Source: Helicobacteraceae bacterium
Lineage (GTDB): Bacteria > Campylobacterota > Campylobacteria > Campylobacterales > SZUA-545
Length of the DNA stretch: 53,509 bases
NCBI GenBank assembly: GCA_031275395.1
Contig: JAISOU010000074.1
Coordinates: 1-53,509, forward strand
Direction of reading: 5' to 3'
Shown: positions 27,425 to 37,525 of the stretch, one piece after another
Numbering within the stretch: position 1 is the first letter of the stretch
Layout: each line of letters begins with the position of its first letter
Notes under the pieces: model-generated
What the model was told of the DNA's origin: nothing
The model's database searches: none
Seen by the model: only the letters and a program-made list of their open reading frames with translations
Position numbers and translations under genes: made by a program

Positions 27425-28528
27425 TTAGTAAAGTTTGACGTAACGATCGACGACGGCTTTAACGTCGAAGCGCTCTACCGCCCTTTTTCTCGCGGCTTTT
27501 CCCATTTTTTCGCGCAACTTTTGATCGTTAAAAAGCCTTGCAATCGCCTCTTCTAGCGCCGCGCTATCGCCAACAGGGACTAAAAACCCGCCGATCTGAT
27601 CTTCGATCGTATCGCGGCAACCGACCGCGTTGGTCGTAACGATTGGCAAACTCATCGACATAGCCTCTAAAATCGATCGCGAAACGCCTTCGCGGTAACT
27701 TGGCAGAACAAAAATATCCGCCGCTTGATAGTACGGTTTAATATCTTTTTGTTCGCCCGCAAAAACGACGCAATCGCTATGCGCGATCGTATTAACGCTA
27801 TTCAAAGAAAAAAGATTGCCCTTATCGCCGCCGCCGACAATAACAAACTCGATCAGATCGCCGTATTTATTTTTAAGATTTTGCGCCGCTTTCAAAAGCT
27901 CGAGTATTCCTTTATGCTTGATTAAACGCCCGACAAAAAGAATCGTTACTTTATCTTTTTTGCCCCGCTTGGTTTTTTGCCAAAACTTTGTATCTACGCC
28001 GCTTGATCCGATCAAAAGCGCCTTGCTGGCTTTAACGATTTTTTTTTGCGTAAAAAAGTTTAGATCGTCGCTATTTTGAAAGAGAACTTTCGCGCATAGT
28101 TTGCCGATCGCATAATAACCAAATAGCAGAATATTTTTAACGATTTTCGCCTTTGGCGAATCGTCGATAAAAAAAGAGCCTAAACCCGTAACGGTCGCGT
28201 AGATCGTTTTTATACCCGCTAGCCTTCCCGCGATCGCGCCGTAAAGATTGGGTTTGATCGTAAAGCAGTGTAAAATATCAGGCTTAACGCGCCTTAAGAT
28301 TCTCGCTAAACGAAAGATAACGGCGATTTCCGAAAAAGGACTAAGAGAGGAACGTTTAATTTTATAATCGATAGTTTCAATTTTATCTTGCGCGAAAAGA
28401 TGGCTATATTCGCCGCTAGGGACAAGCGCTATCACGCGGTATCCGTTATTTGCAAGGTAGCGCATAATCGGCAGGCGAAAAAGATATAAATTACCGTCAA
28501 AATGACTAAGAAAAACGATTGTTTTCAT
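27425..28528 (-). CDS. GT4 glycosyltransferase, PglA-like
   Basis: 367 aa GT-B fold enzyme. The N-terminal FLSHFDGNLYLFRLPIM and TVTGLGSFFIDDSPKAKIV resemble PglA of the C. jejuni N-glycan pathway, which adds the second sugar to the lipid-linked bacillosamine. The C-terminal donor half shows FVGRLIKHKGILELL and FVLPSYREGVSRSILEAMSMSLPIV. The gene overlaps the amidotransferase gene (ATGA) and sits two genes after pglB, supporting a role in building the lipid-linked oligosaccharide. The exact sugar is inference. Confidence 0.82.
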   Translation of the reverse strand: MKTIVFLSHFDGNLYLFRLPIMRYLANNGYRVIALVPSGEYSHLFAQDKIETIDYKIKRSSLSPFSEIAVIFRLARILRRVKPDILHCFTIKPNLYGAIAGRLAGIKTIYATVTGLGSFFIDDSPKAKIVKNILLFGYYAIGKLCAKVLFQNSDDLNFFTQKKIVKASKALLIGSSGVDTKFWQKTKRGKKDKVTILFVGRLIKHKGILELLKAAQNLKNKYGDLIEFVIVGGGDKGNLFSLNSVNTIAHSDCVVFAGEQKDIKPYYQAADIFVLPSYREGVSRSILEAMSMSLPIVTTNAVGCRDTIEDQIGGFLVPVGDSAALEEAIARLFNDQKLREKMGKAARKRAVERFDVKAVVDRYVKLY

Positions 28529-30297
28529 TGGTTTTTATTCCAAACCTCCAAACAAAAAAGCGCCCATAACGCCTTTGCTCTCTCCTCGCGCCCCATCTTA
28601 ATATCTAAAACCTTTGGATCTAGCAGATTGCGCCATATCGCGTTTTGCGCTAAAACCAGATCTAAAATCGGCTCTTTTAATTCGTTTTCGACCCAATTTG
28701 ATAGCGGAACTTCAAAGCCGCGTTTAGGCGCGGAAGCGATTTTACCGCCTAATCGTTTTTGGCATAATAGGCGCAAAATATATTTTGTTTTTGTTCCTCT
28801 AATTTTCAGGCGATCGGGCAGACTAGACGCAAGATAAGAAAGCTCTCGGCTTAAAAAGGGGCTTCTAGCCTCTAGCGAATTTGCCATCGTGGCAATGTCC
28901 ATTTTTGGCAAAAGATCGCTAAAAAGCAACAAAGACTGATCGCTTAAAAGCGCCAAACTTAGCGGCGTAGCGTCGGGCAAATTTTCCAAAAACTCCGATA
29001 CCTCTTTTGCGATCGTATTGCTAGTATCTAAAGGCAGAGGAATAGCCGATCGACTTTTACGCCAAAAATCGAGCGGGGTTTTCGCGCTTGCGCTTTCAAG
29101 AAGGCGGTAAAAATAGTTATAGGCGCTTATCTTATTTTTTGGCTTAGCCAATAGCTTAAAAAGCGCGGGAAACTTTCGCGCGATAGAAAACCAGCCGTTT
29201 GCGATCGGAACGTAGCGGCGATAGCCCGCAAAAAGCTCGTCCGCGCCATCGCCGTTTAGGACGACTTTTACATATTTTTTCGCAGCTCTAGCCACATAGA
29301 AACTAGGAATTGCGGAGCTATCCGCAAAAGGTTCGCCATAACGCGTCAAAATGTTTTCAATATCGTTTGTTAAGTCGGGCGAAACGTCGATCGTCGTATG
29401 AAGAGTTCCAATCGCGTTTGCGATCGCTAAAGCCTGCGGCGATTCGTCGTAGCTTCCGGCAAAGCGAACGGTAAAAGTTTTTAAATTACCGCGCTCTTTC
29501 GCGGCGTAATAGCAGACAAGAGAGCTATCTATGCCGCCGCTAAGAAAAGCGCCGACCTCCACGTCGCTGGACTCCAAACGGCTTTTAACGCTTTTTTGTA
29601 ACGCCGTTTCAACTTTTTCTATTGCCTCTTCTTCGCCGATTTGCTTTTGATCGTAATGCAAAACGGGATCAAAAAAACGTCCGGATTCTACTTCAAAGCT
29701 ATTAAGTTTTAGCTTTAGCCACGAAGCTGCCCTAAGTTTAAAAACCTCTTTATAAATCGTTCTTTCAAACGGGATAAAACCAAGCCCTAAAAACGCCTGC
29801 GCCGCTTTTGGATCAAACGTGAAATTAGCTATTTTAGCGAGCGCGTTCAATTCGCTCGCAAAGATAAACCCGTTTTGAAACGAGTAATAAAGCGGCTTTT
29901 TTCCATAACGATCGCGGGCTAAAAAAAGCGATTGATCGTTTTGATCGTAGATCGCGAAAGCGAACATTCCGTCAAGCTCTTCAAGCATATCTGCGCCGCG
30001 CTCCTCGTAAAGCGCCAGAAGCGTTTCGGTGTCGCTTCTTGTTTTAAAATCTTTTTTTAGGCTTTTGCGAAGATCGTTATGATTATATATTTCGCCGTTA
30101 AAAATAATCGTTAAATGATTGCGCCTCATAGGCTGTTTGCCCGCCGCAATATCGACGATACTTAACCTGCAATGAACAAGCGTGATCAGATCTGATTCAA
30201 AAACGCCGTTTTCGTCAGGGCCTCTATGCGCCAAAGCGTTAAGAAGTTTCTGCGCCTTTTCTTGATTTTTGCCATAAAATCCCGCAATTGCGCACAC
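28525..30297 (-). CDS. asnB: Asparagine synthetase-type glutamine amidotransferase
   Basis: 590 aa. A class II glutaminase domain begins at once with Met-Cys (nucleophile Cys2, MCAIAGFYGK), includes HRGPDENGVFE, then the synthetase domain with the PP-loop GAFLSGGIDSSLVCYYA. The start is GTG, within the stop of pglB (TAGTG). The enzyme may make asparagine, or, given its place between pglB and a glycosyltransferase, may amidate a sugar acid in the glycan as WbpS-like proteins are thought to do. Sequence alone cannot decide. Confidence 0.9.
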   Translation of the reverse strand: MCAIAGFYGKNQEKAQKLLNALAHRGPDENGVFESDLITLVHCRLSIVDIAAGKQPMRRNHLTIIFNGEIYNHNDLRKSLKKDFKTRSDTETLLALYEERGADMLEELDGMFAFAIYDQNDQSLFLARDRYGKKPLYYSFQNGFIFASELNALAKIANFTFDPKAAQAFLGLGFIPFERTIYKEVFKLRAASWLKLKLNSFEVESGRFFDPVLHYDQKQIGEEEAIEKVETALQKSVKSRLESSDVEVGAFLSGGIDSSLVCYYAAKERGNLKTFTVRFAGSYDESPQALAIANAIGTLHTTIDVSPDLTNDIENILTRYGEPFADSSAIPSFYVARAAKKYVKVVLNGDGADELFAGYRRYVPIANGWFSIARKFPALFKLLAKPKNKISAYNYFYRLLESASAKTPLDFWRKSRSAIPLPLDTSNTIAKEVSEFLENLPDATPLSLALLSDQSLLLFSDLLPKMDIATMANSLEARSPFLSRELSYLASSLPDRLKIRGTKTKYILRLLCQKRLGGKIASAPKRGFEVPLSNWVENELKEPILDLVLAQNAIWRNLLDPKVLDIKMGREERAKALWALFCLEVWNKNQ

Positions 30298-32573
30298 TAC
30301 TTTAACACCCGATAAATCTTTATTCTCGGCGACATAATTACGGGTTCAAAAAGCGTCGGATCGTAGTTTTCCAGCGCGAAAAGCTGAACGTAGGTCGAAT
30401 TAAACGCCAATTCGCTCATAAGCCAACCCGTTCCTAACGCAAAATTGATAATAACGACAACGCCGTCGCGGTTAAAACCGCGCCCGCTCCTAGCAAATCT
30501 AACGGTTTCGTTTTCTTTAACGTAGCCGGTTTCAAAATAACGGCTAATAGGGACTTCCCGTCCTCTGATTACGGCAATACCACGTTTAGCGTCGATCGTA
30601 AAACGCTCTTGAACGCTATAAAGTTGATATACGCCGTCATTGGCGCCAGATATACGAGCGCCGATAAAAAACGGCGGATCATACTCTTTACCCGTGTCGG
30701 GTTCAAGCGAAGAAAACTGCATAACCGTCGAATATATATAGCTCATCTCGTCCGGCAAAAATAGATAGGTTTCGCGGGTTTTATCGGGTAGAGTCAGGTT
30801 ACTATCACCCAATCGTTTTAAAAAATTTCGCGCCGTCGTTTCGCCGTAATCCTGCATCATCTGAGCGATGATCGACGCATAGCTACGTTCCGCAAATTGC
30901 CGCTCCGTATATTCGACGGCAAGACGCGATAGATTTGCCGCGGAGATCTGATTTGGGGTCGATAAAATAAAGCTTGGCGCAAAGTTATCCGCGCCGCTAT
31001 GTTTACCGCCGTCGGCAAGCGTTTTTAGGTATGTATAGTAGCGAAGCGGATAGCCGTAATCCCACCATGTAATAACGTAATCTTTCCGCGCTTCAGTCCG
31101 CTTTTTAAATTCGTTTAATATCTGAACTTCGTTAGAATCAAAAGGCGGTTGCATAGAATATTCGAAGATATGCAAAATATGCGGCGATAAAAATACGACA
31201 AAAGAGAGCGCTAAAAAAACGTTTTTAAGTTTAATGGGAATAAGATTGGCGACGACGACGATCTTAAAGCTAATACGATCGGCGATGCAAAACAATAGAT
31301 AACTTAATCCCAAAGCCATAACCGCGACGGCAAAAATGGTAAATCTCAAACCGCCGCCATTGATCAATCCGGGTATGCCGTAAGCCATAAAACCAAGTCC
31401 GATAAAAGGAAGCGAGATAAGCATAACTCTATAGCGACTCATCAACGCAATCGTTCCGATCAGCGCGACGATAAACGCCAAAGTATGTCCGCTAATTCGA
31501 GATGCAAATTCGCTAAATGGTATCTCTTGAGCCTCTCTAACCGTCTGCGCTACGTTATAAAAGTGCAAGGTCGCGTTGGTATCCGCCGAAACCGAAGTCG
31601 CCCTGCGAACAATATAGCCTGAAAACTGATGCCAAAAACTGGCGATAACGCCCGAAAAATATAGCGATACGATCGCGGCAAAAATAAGAAGCGGCAAAAT
31701 CAGCCAACGTTTTTTAGTTTGCTCCTCAAATATAACAAAAAGCGCGAAAAGAGCGACGATTATAAAAGAGCCAATCGCTATACCAAAACGCATAGATAAA
31801 ATGCCGGTAAATAAGAAAAAAAGCAGTTTATCATTGTAGCTATGATCGCCGTCTTCGTCAGATTGATAAGAGAGGAGAGAATAAATAAACAAAACGCCCG
31901 CCATACCAAAAATAAGCAATTGCGAATTTGGGTAATACCAGATACTCAAAGGAGCAAAAATCGCGGCGAGAAGTAAAAATATCGATTTTTTGGAGGTTAC
32001 GCCCGCAACGATCGAATACAGGCTTAACGTGGAAAGAACGATAATTAACATATCGTCGTCGTAATAACCGACCATCGTTCTGTTGTAGTAACTCCACGCG
32101 ATCGAACCGATTAACGCCGCCCCAAAACCCATATAACTTTGCTTCAAACTATGCCCGATCAGCACGATAGGAACGACAAGCAAACTTCCTAAAGCGGCGG
32201 GCAGATAAAAGATGAGCGTTTCAAAGGGGATAAAGGGTAAATATTTAGCCAAAAACGCCGTAATGATCGGTAAAGAACGGGTAACGGGGCTAAGTTCGTC
32301 GATATATGCGGGGTTTTCAATCAGATCGCGCGCGCCTTCAGCCCAAAAATAGCCGTCCGGCGTGTTGATCATAAACTCGCCTAGCCAATAAAACTCCGCT
32401 ACGTCCAAATAAAGCGCCGTCCAGATAAGACGGCAAGCAAAACTAAAAAGCCACGCGCCAAAAATTAGCGCCGCCAACGTCTTTACGTCGACGCAATTTT
32501 CTTTAATATCCAAGAAATTATCGATCGCGTATAAAGCTCCCCGCGACTTTTTTTGCTTGTTCAAACCGCCCAT
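30297..32573 (-). CDS. pglB: STT3/PglB oligosaccharyltransferase
   Basis: Transfers a lipid-linked glycan to asparagine in the periplasm. 758 aa, about 13 membrane helices in the first 470 residues, then a soluble domain. Visible features: the first loop TPDGYFWAEGARDL (metal-binding Asp near 73), VGYYDDDML (169-176), the EL5 segment AQTVREAQEIPFSEF (about 342-356, catalytic Glu), and WWDYG at 503-507. It is slightly longer than C. jejuni PglB (713 aa). It lies 75 nt after ureG on the same strand. Confidence 0.93.
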   Translation of the reverse strand: MGGLNKQKKSRGALYAIDNFLDIKENCVDVKTLAALIFGAWLFSFACRLIWTALYLDVAEFYWLGEFMINTPDGYFWAEGARDLIENPAYIDELSPVTRSLPIITAFLAKYLPFIPFETLIFYLPAALGSLLVVPIVLIGHSLKQSYMGFGAALIGSIAWSYYNRTMVGYYDDDMLIIVLSTLSLYSIVAGVTSKKSIFLLLAAIFAPLSIWYYPNSQLLIFGMAGVLFIYSLLSYQSDEDGDHSYNDKLLFFLFTGILSMRFGIAIGSFIIVALFALFVIFEEQTKKRWLILPLLIFAAIVSLYFSGVIASFWHQFSGYIVRRATSVSADTNATLHFYNVAQTVREAQEIPFSEFASRISGHTLAFIVALIGTIALMSRYRVMLISLPFIGLGFMAYGIPGLINGGGLRFTIFAVAVMALGLSYLLFCIADRISFKIVVVANLIPIKLKNVFLALSFVVFLSPHILHIFEYSMQPPFDSNEVQILNEFKKRTEARKDYVITWWDYGYPLRYYTYLKTLADGGKHSGADNFAPSFILSTPNQISAANLSRLAVEYTERQFAERSYASIIAQMMQDYGETTARNFLKRLGDSNLTLPDKTRETYLFLPDEMSYIYSTVMQFSSLEPDTGKEYDPPFFIGARISGANDGVYQLYSVQERFTIDAKRGIAVIRGREVPISRYFETGYVKENETVRFARSGRGFNRDGVVVIINFALGTGWLMSELAFNSTYVQLFALENYDPTLFEPVIMSPRIKIYRVLK

Positions 32574-32648
32574 TATTGTCCTTTTAAAAAGCGCAAGTTT
32601 AGCAGGAACGCGCTAATCGAGCTTTTCGATCTCGCAAAAGTTCGCGGT

Positions 32649-33239
32649 TTAGATCGCCGACCTGATCCACTCGGCGATCTTTTCTATAGTTTTTGGCTCT
32701 TTTTTCGACGCAAAAATAAAAGGCTTTCCGCGTCTTGCCGCCTCTACGTCGCGTAGCATTTGATCTAGATCGACATCCACAAAACGCGCGAGATCGGTTT
32801 TATTTACGATCAGTAAATCGCACATAATAAGCCCCGCGCCCCTTTTGCGTGGAATATCGCCGCCCTGCGCCACATCGACGACATATAGATAAAAATCGAC
32901 AAGTTCGTATGAAAAGGTCGCGGACAAATTATCTCCTCCGCTTTCTACAAAAATGATCTGCGGATTAAACTTTTCTTGCAACTCCTCGCACGCGCGCATA
33001 TTCATTGAAATATCGTCGCGAATCGCGGTATGCGGACAGCCGCCCGTTTCTACGCCTAGAATACGATCGTTATGAATATCTAAATGCGCCTTTAAATAGT
33101 CGGCGTCCTCTTTGGTATAAATATCGTTGGTAACGATCGCTATTGAATAACTACTTTTTAATTCGTCGGTTAGCAACTCGATAAGCGACGTTTTACCGCT
33201 GCCTACAGGCCCCGCCACGCCTATTTTTACCGCGCCCAT
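32649..33239 (-). CDS. ureG: Urease accessory GTPase UreG
   Basis: SIMIBI GTPase that drives nickel delivery to urease with UreF and UreD. P-loop GPVGSGKT at residues 10-17, the metal-binding CPH in VETGGCPHTAIRDD, FVESGGDNLSATFS, and NKTDLA. 196 aa is normal. Last gene of the urea operon, 18 nt after ureF. Confidence 0.97.
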   Translation of the reverse strand: MGAVKIGVAGPVGSGKTSLIELLTDELKSSYSIAIVTNDIYTKEDADYLKAHLDIHNDRILGVETGGCPHTAIRDDISMNMRACEELQEKFNPQIIFVESGGDNLSATFSYELVDFYLYVVDVAQGGDIPRKRGAGLIMCDLLIVNKTDLARFVDVDLDQMLRDVEAARRGKPFIFASKKEPKTIEKIAEWIRSAI

Positions 33240-33257
33240 TTTGTTATCCTTATCTTC

Positions 33258-33941
33258 TTATGTGGCAAACATTTTAGATTCTAATAGCTTATGTCTATAA
33301 ACGACTTCGTCAAAAAGAGGATTAAAATTTGCGATTTTGAGCGCCTTTGCGTTAAGCGCCTCGTCTATGCGATCGCTTAAAAAATCGTCCATACTAAAAA
33401 GTATGCGCTGAATATCGGAAGGTTTGATCTTTGATATTTTAAGAGCGCTTAGCGCTATAGAGGTTAGATTTTTTTTACACCAGAGCGCCAAAAAGATTTT
33501 TATATCGATCGAACGATCGCAAGCAAAGACAGAGAGTAAAACAATCTCATTGCAAGGAGTAATTTTATCGATTGCCGCGTCAAAATAGCGCTTAGTTATA
33601 TCTTTACTAAGAGGCAAGGATTTAATATGCGCTAATATATTTTCCCCGATCGTTTTATAGGCTTTAGCGTAAGAAAAAGTAAGCATAGACGAAAGTAAAA
33701 CGTCGATCTTAACGATTGGGGCAAGCGCGTTTTTTGCTAGCTGTTGATAGACGCTTTTTGCTATCGGAAACTCCAATTTTTGATATTGGTCTAAAACGAT
33801 ATTTTTAAGATAAACTTCAAGCTCGCTTGCGCAATTTACTACGCCAAAACCTATATGCGCTTCCAACCCAAACGAATGAATAAACGCGCCGGACGGAAAA
33901 GCGGAATCTAAGATCTGCGTAAGCGCGGTTAAGTTGTTCAA
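33258..33941 (-). CDS. ureF: Urease accessory protein UreF
   Basis: Helical GTPase-activating/gating partner of UreG. The hallmark LTQILDSAFPSGAFIHSFGLEAHI begins close to the N-terminus. Neither candidate start is ATG: a TTG at 33986 would overlap ureE by 35 nt, whereas the TTG at 33941 lies 10 nt after the ureE stop with GAGAAG before it, so I chose the latter (227 aa). The rest of the protein is divergent, as is usual for UreF. Confidence 0.88.
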   Translation of the reverse strand: MNNLTALTQILDSAFPSGAFIHSFGLEAHIGFGVVNCASELEVYLKNIVLDQYQKLEFPIAKSVYQQLAKNALAPIVKIDVLLSSMLTFSYAKAYKTIGENILAHIKSLPLSKDITKRYFDAAIDKITPCNEIVLLSVFACDRSIDIKIFLALWCKKNLTSIALSALKISKIKPSDIQRILFSMDDFLSDRIDEALNAKALKIANFNPLFDEVVYRHKLLESKMFAT

Positions 33942-33951
33942 GGCTTCTCGT

Positions 33952-34386
33952 TTAATGCGTATGCGACGAATTGACGTTTGGAGCAAAAACGCTTAAATCT
34001 TTTTTAACGACGACCTCTTTATTAAGAGCTAACGATTCGACAATATCCGCGATCGCCGTATCCTCTAAAACGACAATTTTCATATCCTCTATTCTTATCG
34101 GTTGATGACGGTTGCCGATCATATAAGCGCTTTTAGCAAAATCAAGCGCGTTTTGAAACTCAAAAACGTAAGTTTCGATCTTCTCTATCGTAGCCAAAAT
34201 CCTATATCCGTCTTCGGCTATTAGAATATCGCCGTTCTCCAAATGCAAAGAGGCGGTTTTTAAGATAAAAGAAACCCCCTTTTCGCTAAGCGCCGAGAGA
34301 TTTGGCTTGCGCAGATCATACCACGAAAAAACGGCGCGATCGTCCGCCCATTTGCTCCGTTCGATTCTAACGATTTTTCTAATCAT
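33952..34386 (-). CDS. ureE: Urease accessory protein UreE (nickel metallochaperone)
   Basis: 144 aa. The N-terminal peptide-binding domain is recognisable ([27 protein letters not shown]), followed by the metal-binding domain with [14 protein letters not shown]. The conserved GNRH carries a nickel-binding histidine. A short C-terminal SSHTH adds two more histidines but there is no long His-rich tail. ATGA overlap with ureC. Confidence 0.92.
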   Translation of the reverse strand: MIRKIVRIERSKWADDRAVFSWYDLRKPNLSALSEKGVSFILKTASLHLENGDILIAEDGYRILATIEKIETYVFEFQNALDFAKSAYMIGNRHQPIRIEDMKIVVLEDTAIADIVESLALNKEVVVKKDLSVFAPNVNSSHTH

Positions 34387-36077
34387 AAAAAATACCTCCT
34401 CGCAAGAGCTACGCTACTAACAAAATCGGAGCGCAATAGCTTGCCGTTTATAGATACGTCGTAGGTTTCCGGATCGATTGAAATATCGCCTGTCCAATCG
34501 TTTAACTTCATATCTTTTTTACTAATTTTACGCGTATTTTTTACCGCTAAAAAACGCTTATCTATAGCGGGCAGATTTTTATATTTAAGCGCCGTTTGCG
34601 AAGTAAAGATCGCGCTTGTGGCGCAAGAGGCTTTTGAAAACGAGCCGAACATTGGTCGATAAAGGTTTGGTTCCGGCGTTGGAATCGAAGCGTTCGAATC
34701 GCCCAACGCCGCGAGCGCCACAAAGCCTCCCTTGATAATTATTTCGGGTTTAACGCCGAAAAACGCGCGATTCCACAAAACCAGATCCGCCATTTTCCCC
34801 ACCTCTACGCTACCGACAAAATCGCTAACTCCGCATGCGATCGCGGGATTGATAGTGTATTTTGCGATATATCGCTTGATTCTAAAATTATCGTCGCCGT
34901 TTGTATCTTCCTCCAGAGCGCCGCACTGGCGTTTCATCGAATCGGCGGTCTGCCACGTGCGCATAATCACTTCGCCCACTCTTCCCATAGCTTGCGAATC
35001 GGAACTGACGATCGAAATAGCGCCTATATCGTGCAAAACGTCTTCCGCGGCGATTGTCTTACCGCGTATTCGGCTTTCCGCAAAGCTAACGTCTTCTGGT
35101 ATTTTAGGGCTAAGGTGATGGCATACCATTAACATATCGAGATGTTCTTCGATCGTATTTTTTGTATATGGAAGCGTAGGATTTGTGGAGCTTGGCAACA
35201 CGTTTTTTAATCCCGCGACGCGCATAATATCGGGCGCGTGCCCTCCTCCCGCGCCCTCGCTGTGAAACGTATGGATCGTTCTATTTTTAAAAGCCGCGAT
35301 CGTATCGCCTACAAAGCCCGATTCGTTAAGAGTGTCGGTGTGAATTGCGACCTGAACGTCGTGAGCGTCCGCCGCGTTCAAACAGACCTCTATCGTATGC
35401 GGAGTCGATCCCCAGTCTTCGTGAAGTTTTAGTCCCATAGCGCCCGCTTCGATCTGCGATTCTAACGCCTTAAAAGAGCTGCTGTTTCCTTTACCCATAA
35501 AGCCGAAATTAAGAGGAAAATTATCGACCGATTGCATCATCTTATGCAGATTCCACATTCCCGGCGAGCAGGTCGTGGCGTTTGTTCCCGTATTTGGCCC
35601 CGTTCCGCCGCCGATCATCGTCGTAACTCCGCTTGCGAGCGCCGCGCCGATCTGACCGGGCGATATAAAGTGAATATGCGCGTCGATTCCGCCCGCCGTT
35701 ACAATTTTTCCTTCGGCGCTAAGTATTTCGGTATTTGCGCCGATTTCCAAGCCCTGTGTAACGCCGTTTGTTATGTTTGGATTTCCGCTTTTGCCAATAG
35801 CGGATATTAAACCGTTTTTTATTGCGATATCGGCTTTATATATACCCGTGTAATCGATAATGATCGCGTTTGTAATAATTAAATCCGCCGTATCGACGGC
35901 AAGCGGCGATTGACTCATTCCGTCGCGAATGGTTTTTCCGCCGCCAAACTTGCTCTCTTCGCCGTAGATCGCGTGATCTTTTTCAATTCTCGCGATTAAG
36001 CCGGTGTCGGCTAGTCTAAAGCGATCGCCCGTCGTCGCTCCATACATTGCGGCGTATTTTTGCTTTGAGATTTTCAT
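34383..36077 (-). CDS. ureC: Urease alpha subunit (UreC; called UreB in Helicobacter)
   Basis: Catalytic subunit with a dinuclear nickel site, splitting urea to ammonia and carbamate. 564 aa. All active-site residues fall at the Klebsiella positions: H134 and H136 (HIH), carbamylated K217 and H219 (LKLH), H246, H272, flap residues C319 and H320, and D360. The enzyme should therefore be active once nickel is loaded. It overlaps ureAB by 4 nt. Confidence 0.98.
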   Translation of the reverse strand: MKISKQKYAAMYGATTGDRFRLADTGLIARIEKDHAIYGEESKFGGGKTIRDGMSQSPLAVDTADLIITNAIIIDYTGIYKADIAIKNGLISAIGKSGNPNITNGVTQGLEIGANTEILSAEGKIVTAGGIDAHIHFISPGQIGAALASGVTTMIGGGTGPNTGTNATTCSPGMWNLHKMMQSVDNFPLNFGFMGKGNSSSFKALESQIEAGAMGLKLHEDWGSTPHTIEVCLNAADAHDVQVAIHTDTLNESGFVGDTIAAFKNRTIHTFHSEGAGGGHAPDIMRVAGLKNVLPSSTNPTLPYTKNTIEEHLDMLMVCHHLSPKIPEDVSFAESRIRGKTIAAEDVLHDIGAISIVSSDSQAMGRVGEVIMRTWQTADSMKRQCGALEEDTNGDDNFRIKRYIAKYTINPAIACGVSDFVGSVEVGKMADLVLWNRAFFGVKPEIIIKGGFVALAALGDSNASIPTPEPNLYRPMFGSFSKASCATSAIFTSQTALKYKNLPAIDKRFLAVKNTRKISKKDMKLNDWTGDISIDPETYDVSINGKLLRSDFVSSVALARRYFL

Positions 36078-36757
36078 TGTTCGCCTTTCAAAAATAGTTC
36101 TAAATTGGCAAAGGCTTTTCGCTTTGTTTCTTTGTCGTCCAAAAAGCCCTCTACCAATGCGTTAAATCCGCTAATATAACGTTTGCCGCTATATGCGATC
36201 AGCACCACTTCTTTATGCGATCCGGGTTCAAAACGAACGGAAGAGCCGGCGGGAATATCAAGACGCGTTCCGTAGGCTTTTTCGCGATCAAAGACAAGGG
36301 CGCGATTAACCTCAAAAAAGTGAAAATGCGAACCAACCTGAATTGGGCGATCGCCGCCGTTTTGAACCTCGATCGTAACGATTTGCGCGGCGCGGTTTAG
36401 CTCTATTTCGCCATCGTCTATTATGTATTCGCCAATCTGTTCGCCGCTCTTTTTTAGCGCGATTGGATTATGGACGCTTACAAGTTTTGTCCCGTCTTCA
36501 AAAACCGCTTCGACCTGAACAATCTCGATCATTTGCGCTACGCCCTCTATCAGATCGTCTTCTTTTAGAATTTTCGCCGCCGCCGTCATTAGCTCCGCGA
36601 CGCTTTTCCCGTCCCTTGCGCCCTCGATAATAAACGAGCTAATCAACGCGATCGCTTCGGGATAATTCAGTTTTAATCCCCGCGCCCTGCGCTCTTGGGC
36701 AAGTTTTGCCGCGCTATAAATCAGTATCCTCTCTTGTTCTCTATCGGTCAAAAACAT
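36074..36757 (-). CDS. ureA: Fused urease gamma/beta subunit (UreA-UreB fusion)
   Basis: 227 aa. Residues 1-100 are a complete gamma subunit ([38 protein letters not shown] ... [18 protein letters not shown]) and residues about 105-227 a beta subunit ([46 protein letters not shown]). The fusion is the form known from Helicobacter UreA (238 aa). Most other bacteria encode two proteins. It sits between ureD and ureC. Confidence 0.96.
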   Translation of the reverse strand: MFLTDREQERILIYSAAKLAQERRARGLKLNYPEAIALISSFIIEGARDGKSVAELMTAAAKILKEDDLIEGVAQMIEIVQVEAVFEDGTKLVSVHNPIALKKSGEQIGEYIIDDGEIELNRAAQIVTIEVQNGGDRPIQVGSHFHFFEVNRALVFDREKAYGTRLDIPAGSSVRFEPGSHKEVVLIAYSGKRYISGFNALVEGFLDDKETKRKAFANLELFLKGEQ

Positions 36758-36769
36758 CTCTACTCCTTA

Positions 36770-37525
36770 TTAACGTTTTCCAAGATCAAAAGCGCCCTTT
36801 CCTATAATTTCTCTGTAAAGTCGCCAAGCAATATCTATTTTCTTTTTGACAGCGGATATTTTTTCCTCTACGATAAGCGCGATCAAAAGCCGCTTATTCT
36901 GCGTATATTCGCAAGCCGCTATTCCAGCTTCTACAAGTTTTAAGGCAAAGCTATCGTTGTCGATAGCTTTGGCGTAAATTTTAGCGAATAACGCCTCTTT
37001 TTTGCCGCGTCTATTGAGGTAATCTAATAGCCAACTTCCGCTAATCTCATAGCGCTCCATATATTCGACTTTTCCATCGATCGTAAAGAGATTTTTTACG
37101 GCGAACGACGAAAAATTGTAGCGTTCAAAACTTCTGCCTTTGCTTAGTAGATCGCAGTAAAAAAAGCCGCTGTTTTGATCAAGCGATATTCTAAAAAATT
37201 GCAATGTTTTAGAACCGCCGAAAGGTATAACCTCGTCATTGATAAACTCCAGATTTGAACCGCCCAAAATTGCAAAATTGTATCGACAAACGGCAAAATC
37301 GCCTTCGCTTTTATGTACCTTGCTTGCCGATTCGTTTGTTAATACCAGATTAGAATCTTTTAATTTCAGCGATATATTAACCTTGTCTTTTGGAAAAAGC
37401 CCGTCGCCAATCGCCAATATTTTTACATAGTTTTCGCCGCGTTCGTCAAAACGATAAAATCTGCTCGGAAGCGTTATCTTATCGGCGCTCAAAGCGTTGC
37501 GATCGAACGAAAGCGTAAGGCTCAT
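36770..37525 (-). CDS. ureD: Urease accessory protein UreD (UreH)
   Basis: 251 aa scaffold that binds apo-urease and receives nickel from the UreFG complex. Sequence is divergent, as typical for the family, with recognisable parts: the LPSRFYRFDERG start, VNISLKLKDSNLVLTNESASKVHKSEG (the strand containing the family T-x-x-x-A-x-K-V pattern), NLEFINDEVIPFGGSKTLQFFRISLD and CDLLSKGRSF. Assignment also rests on position between urtE (ATGA overlap) and ureAB. Confidence 0.87.
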   Translation of the reverse strand: MSLTLSFDRNALSADKITLPSRFYRFDERGENYVKILAIGDGLFPKDKVNISLKLKDSNLVLTNESASKVHKSEGDFAVCRYNFAILGGSNLEFINDEVIPFGGSKTLQFFRISLDQNSGFFYCDLLSKGRSFERYNFSSFAVKNLFTIDGKVEYMERYEISGSWLLDYLNRRGKKEALFAKIYAKAIDNDSFALKLVEAGIAACEYTQNKRLLIALIVEEKISAVKKKIDIAWRLYREIIGKGAFDLGKR

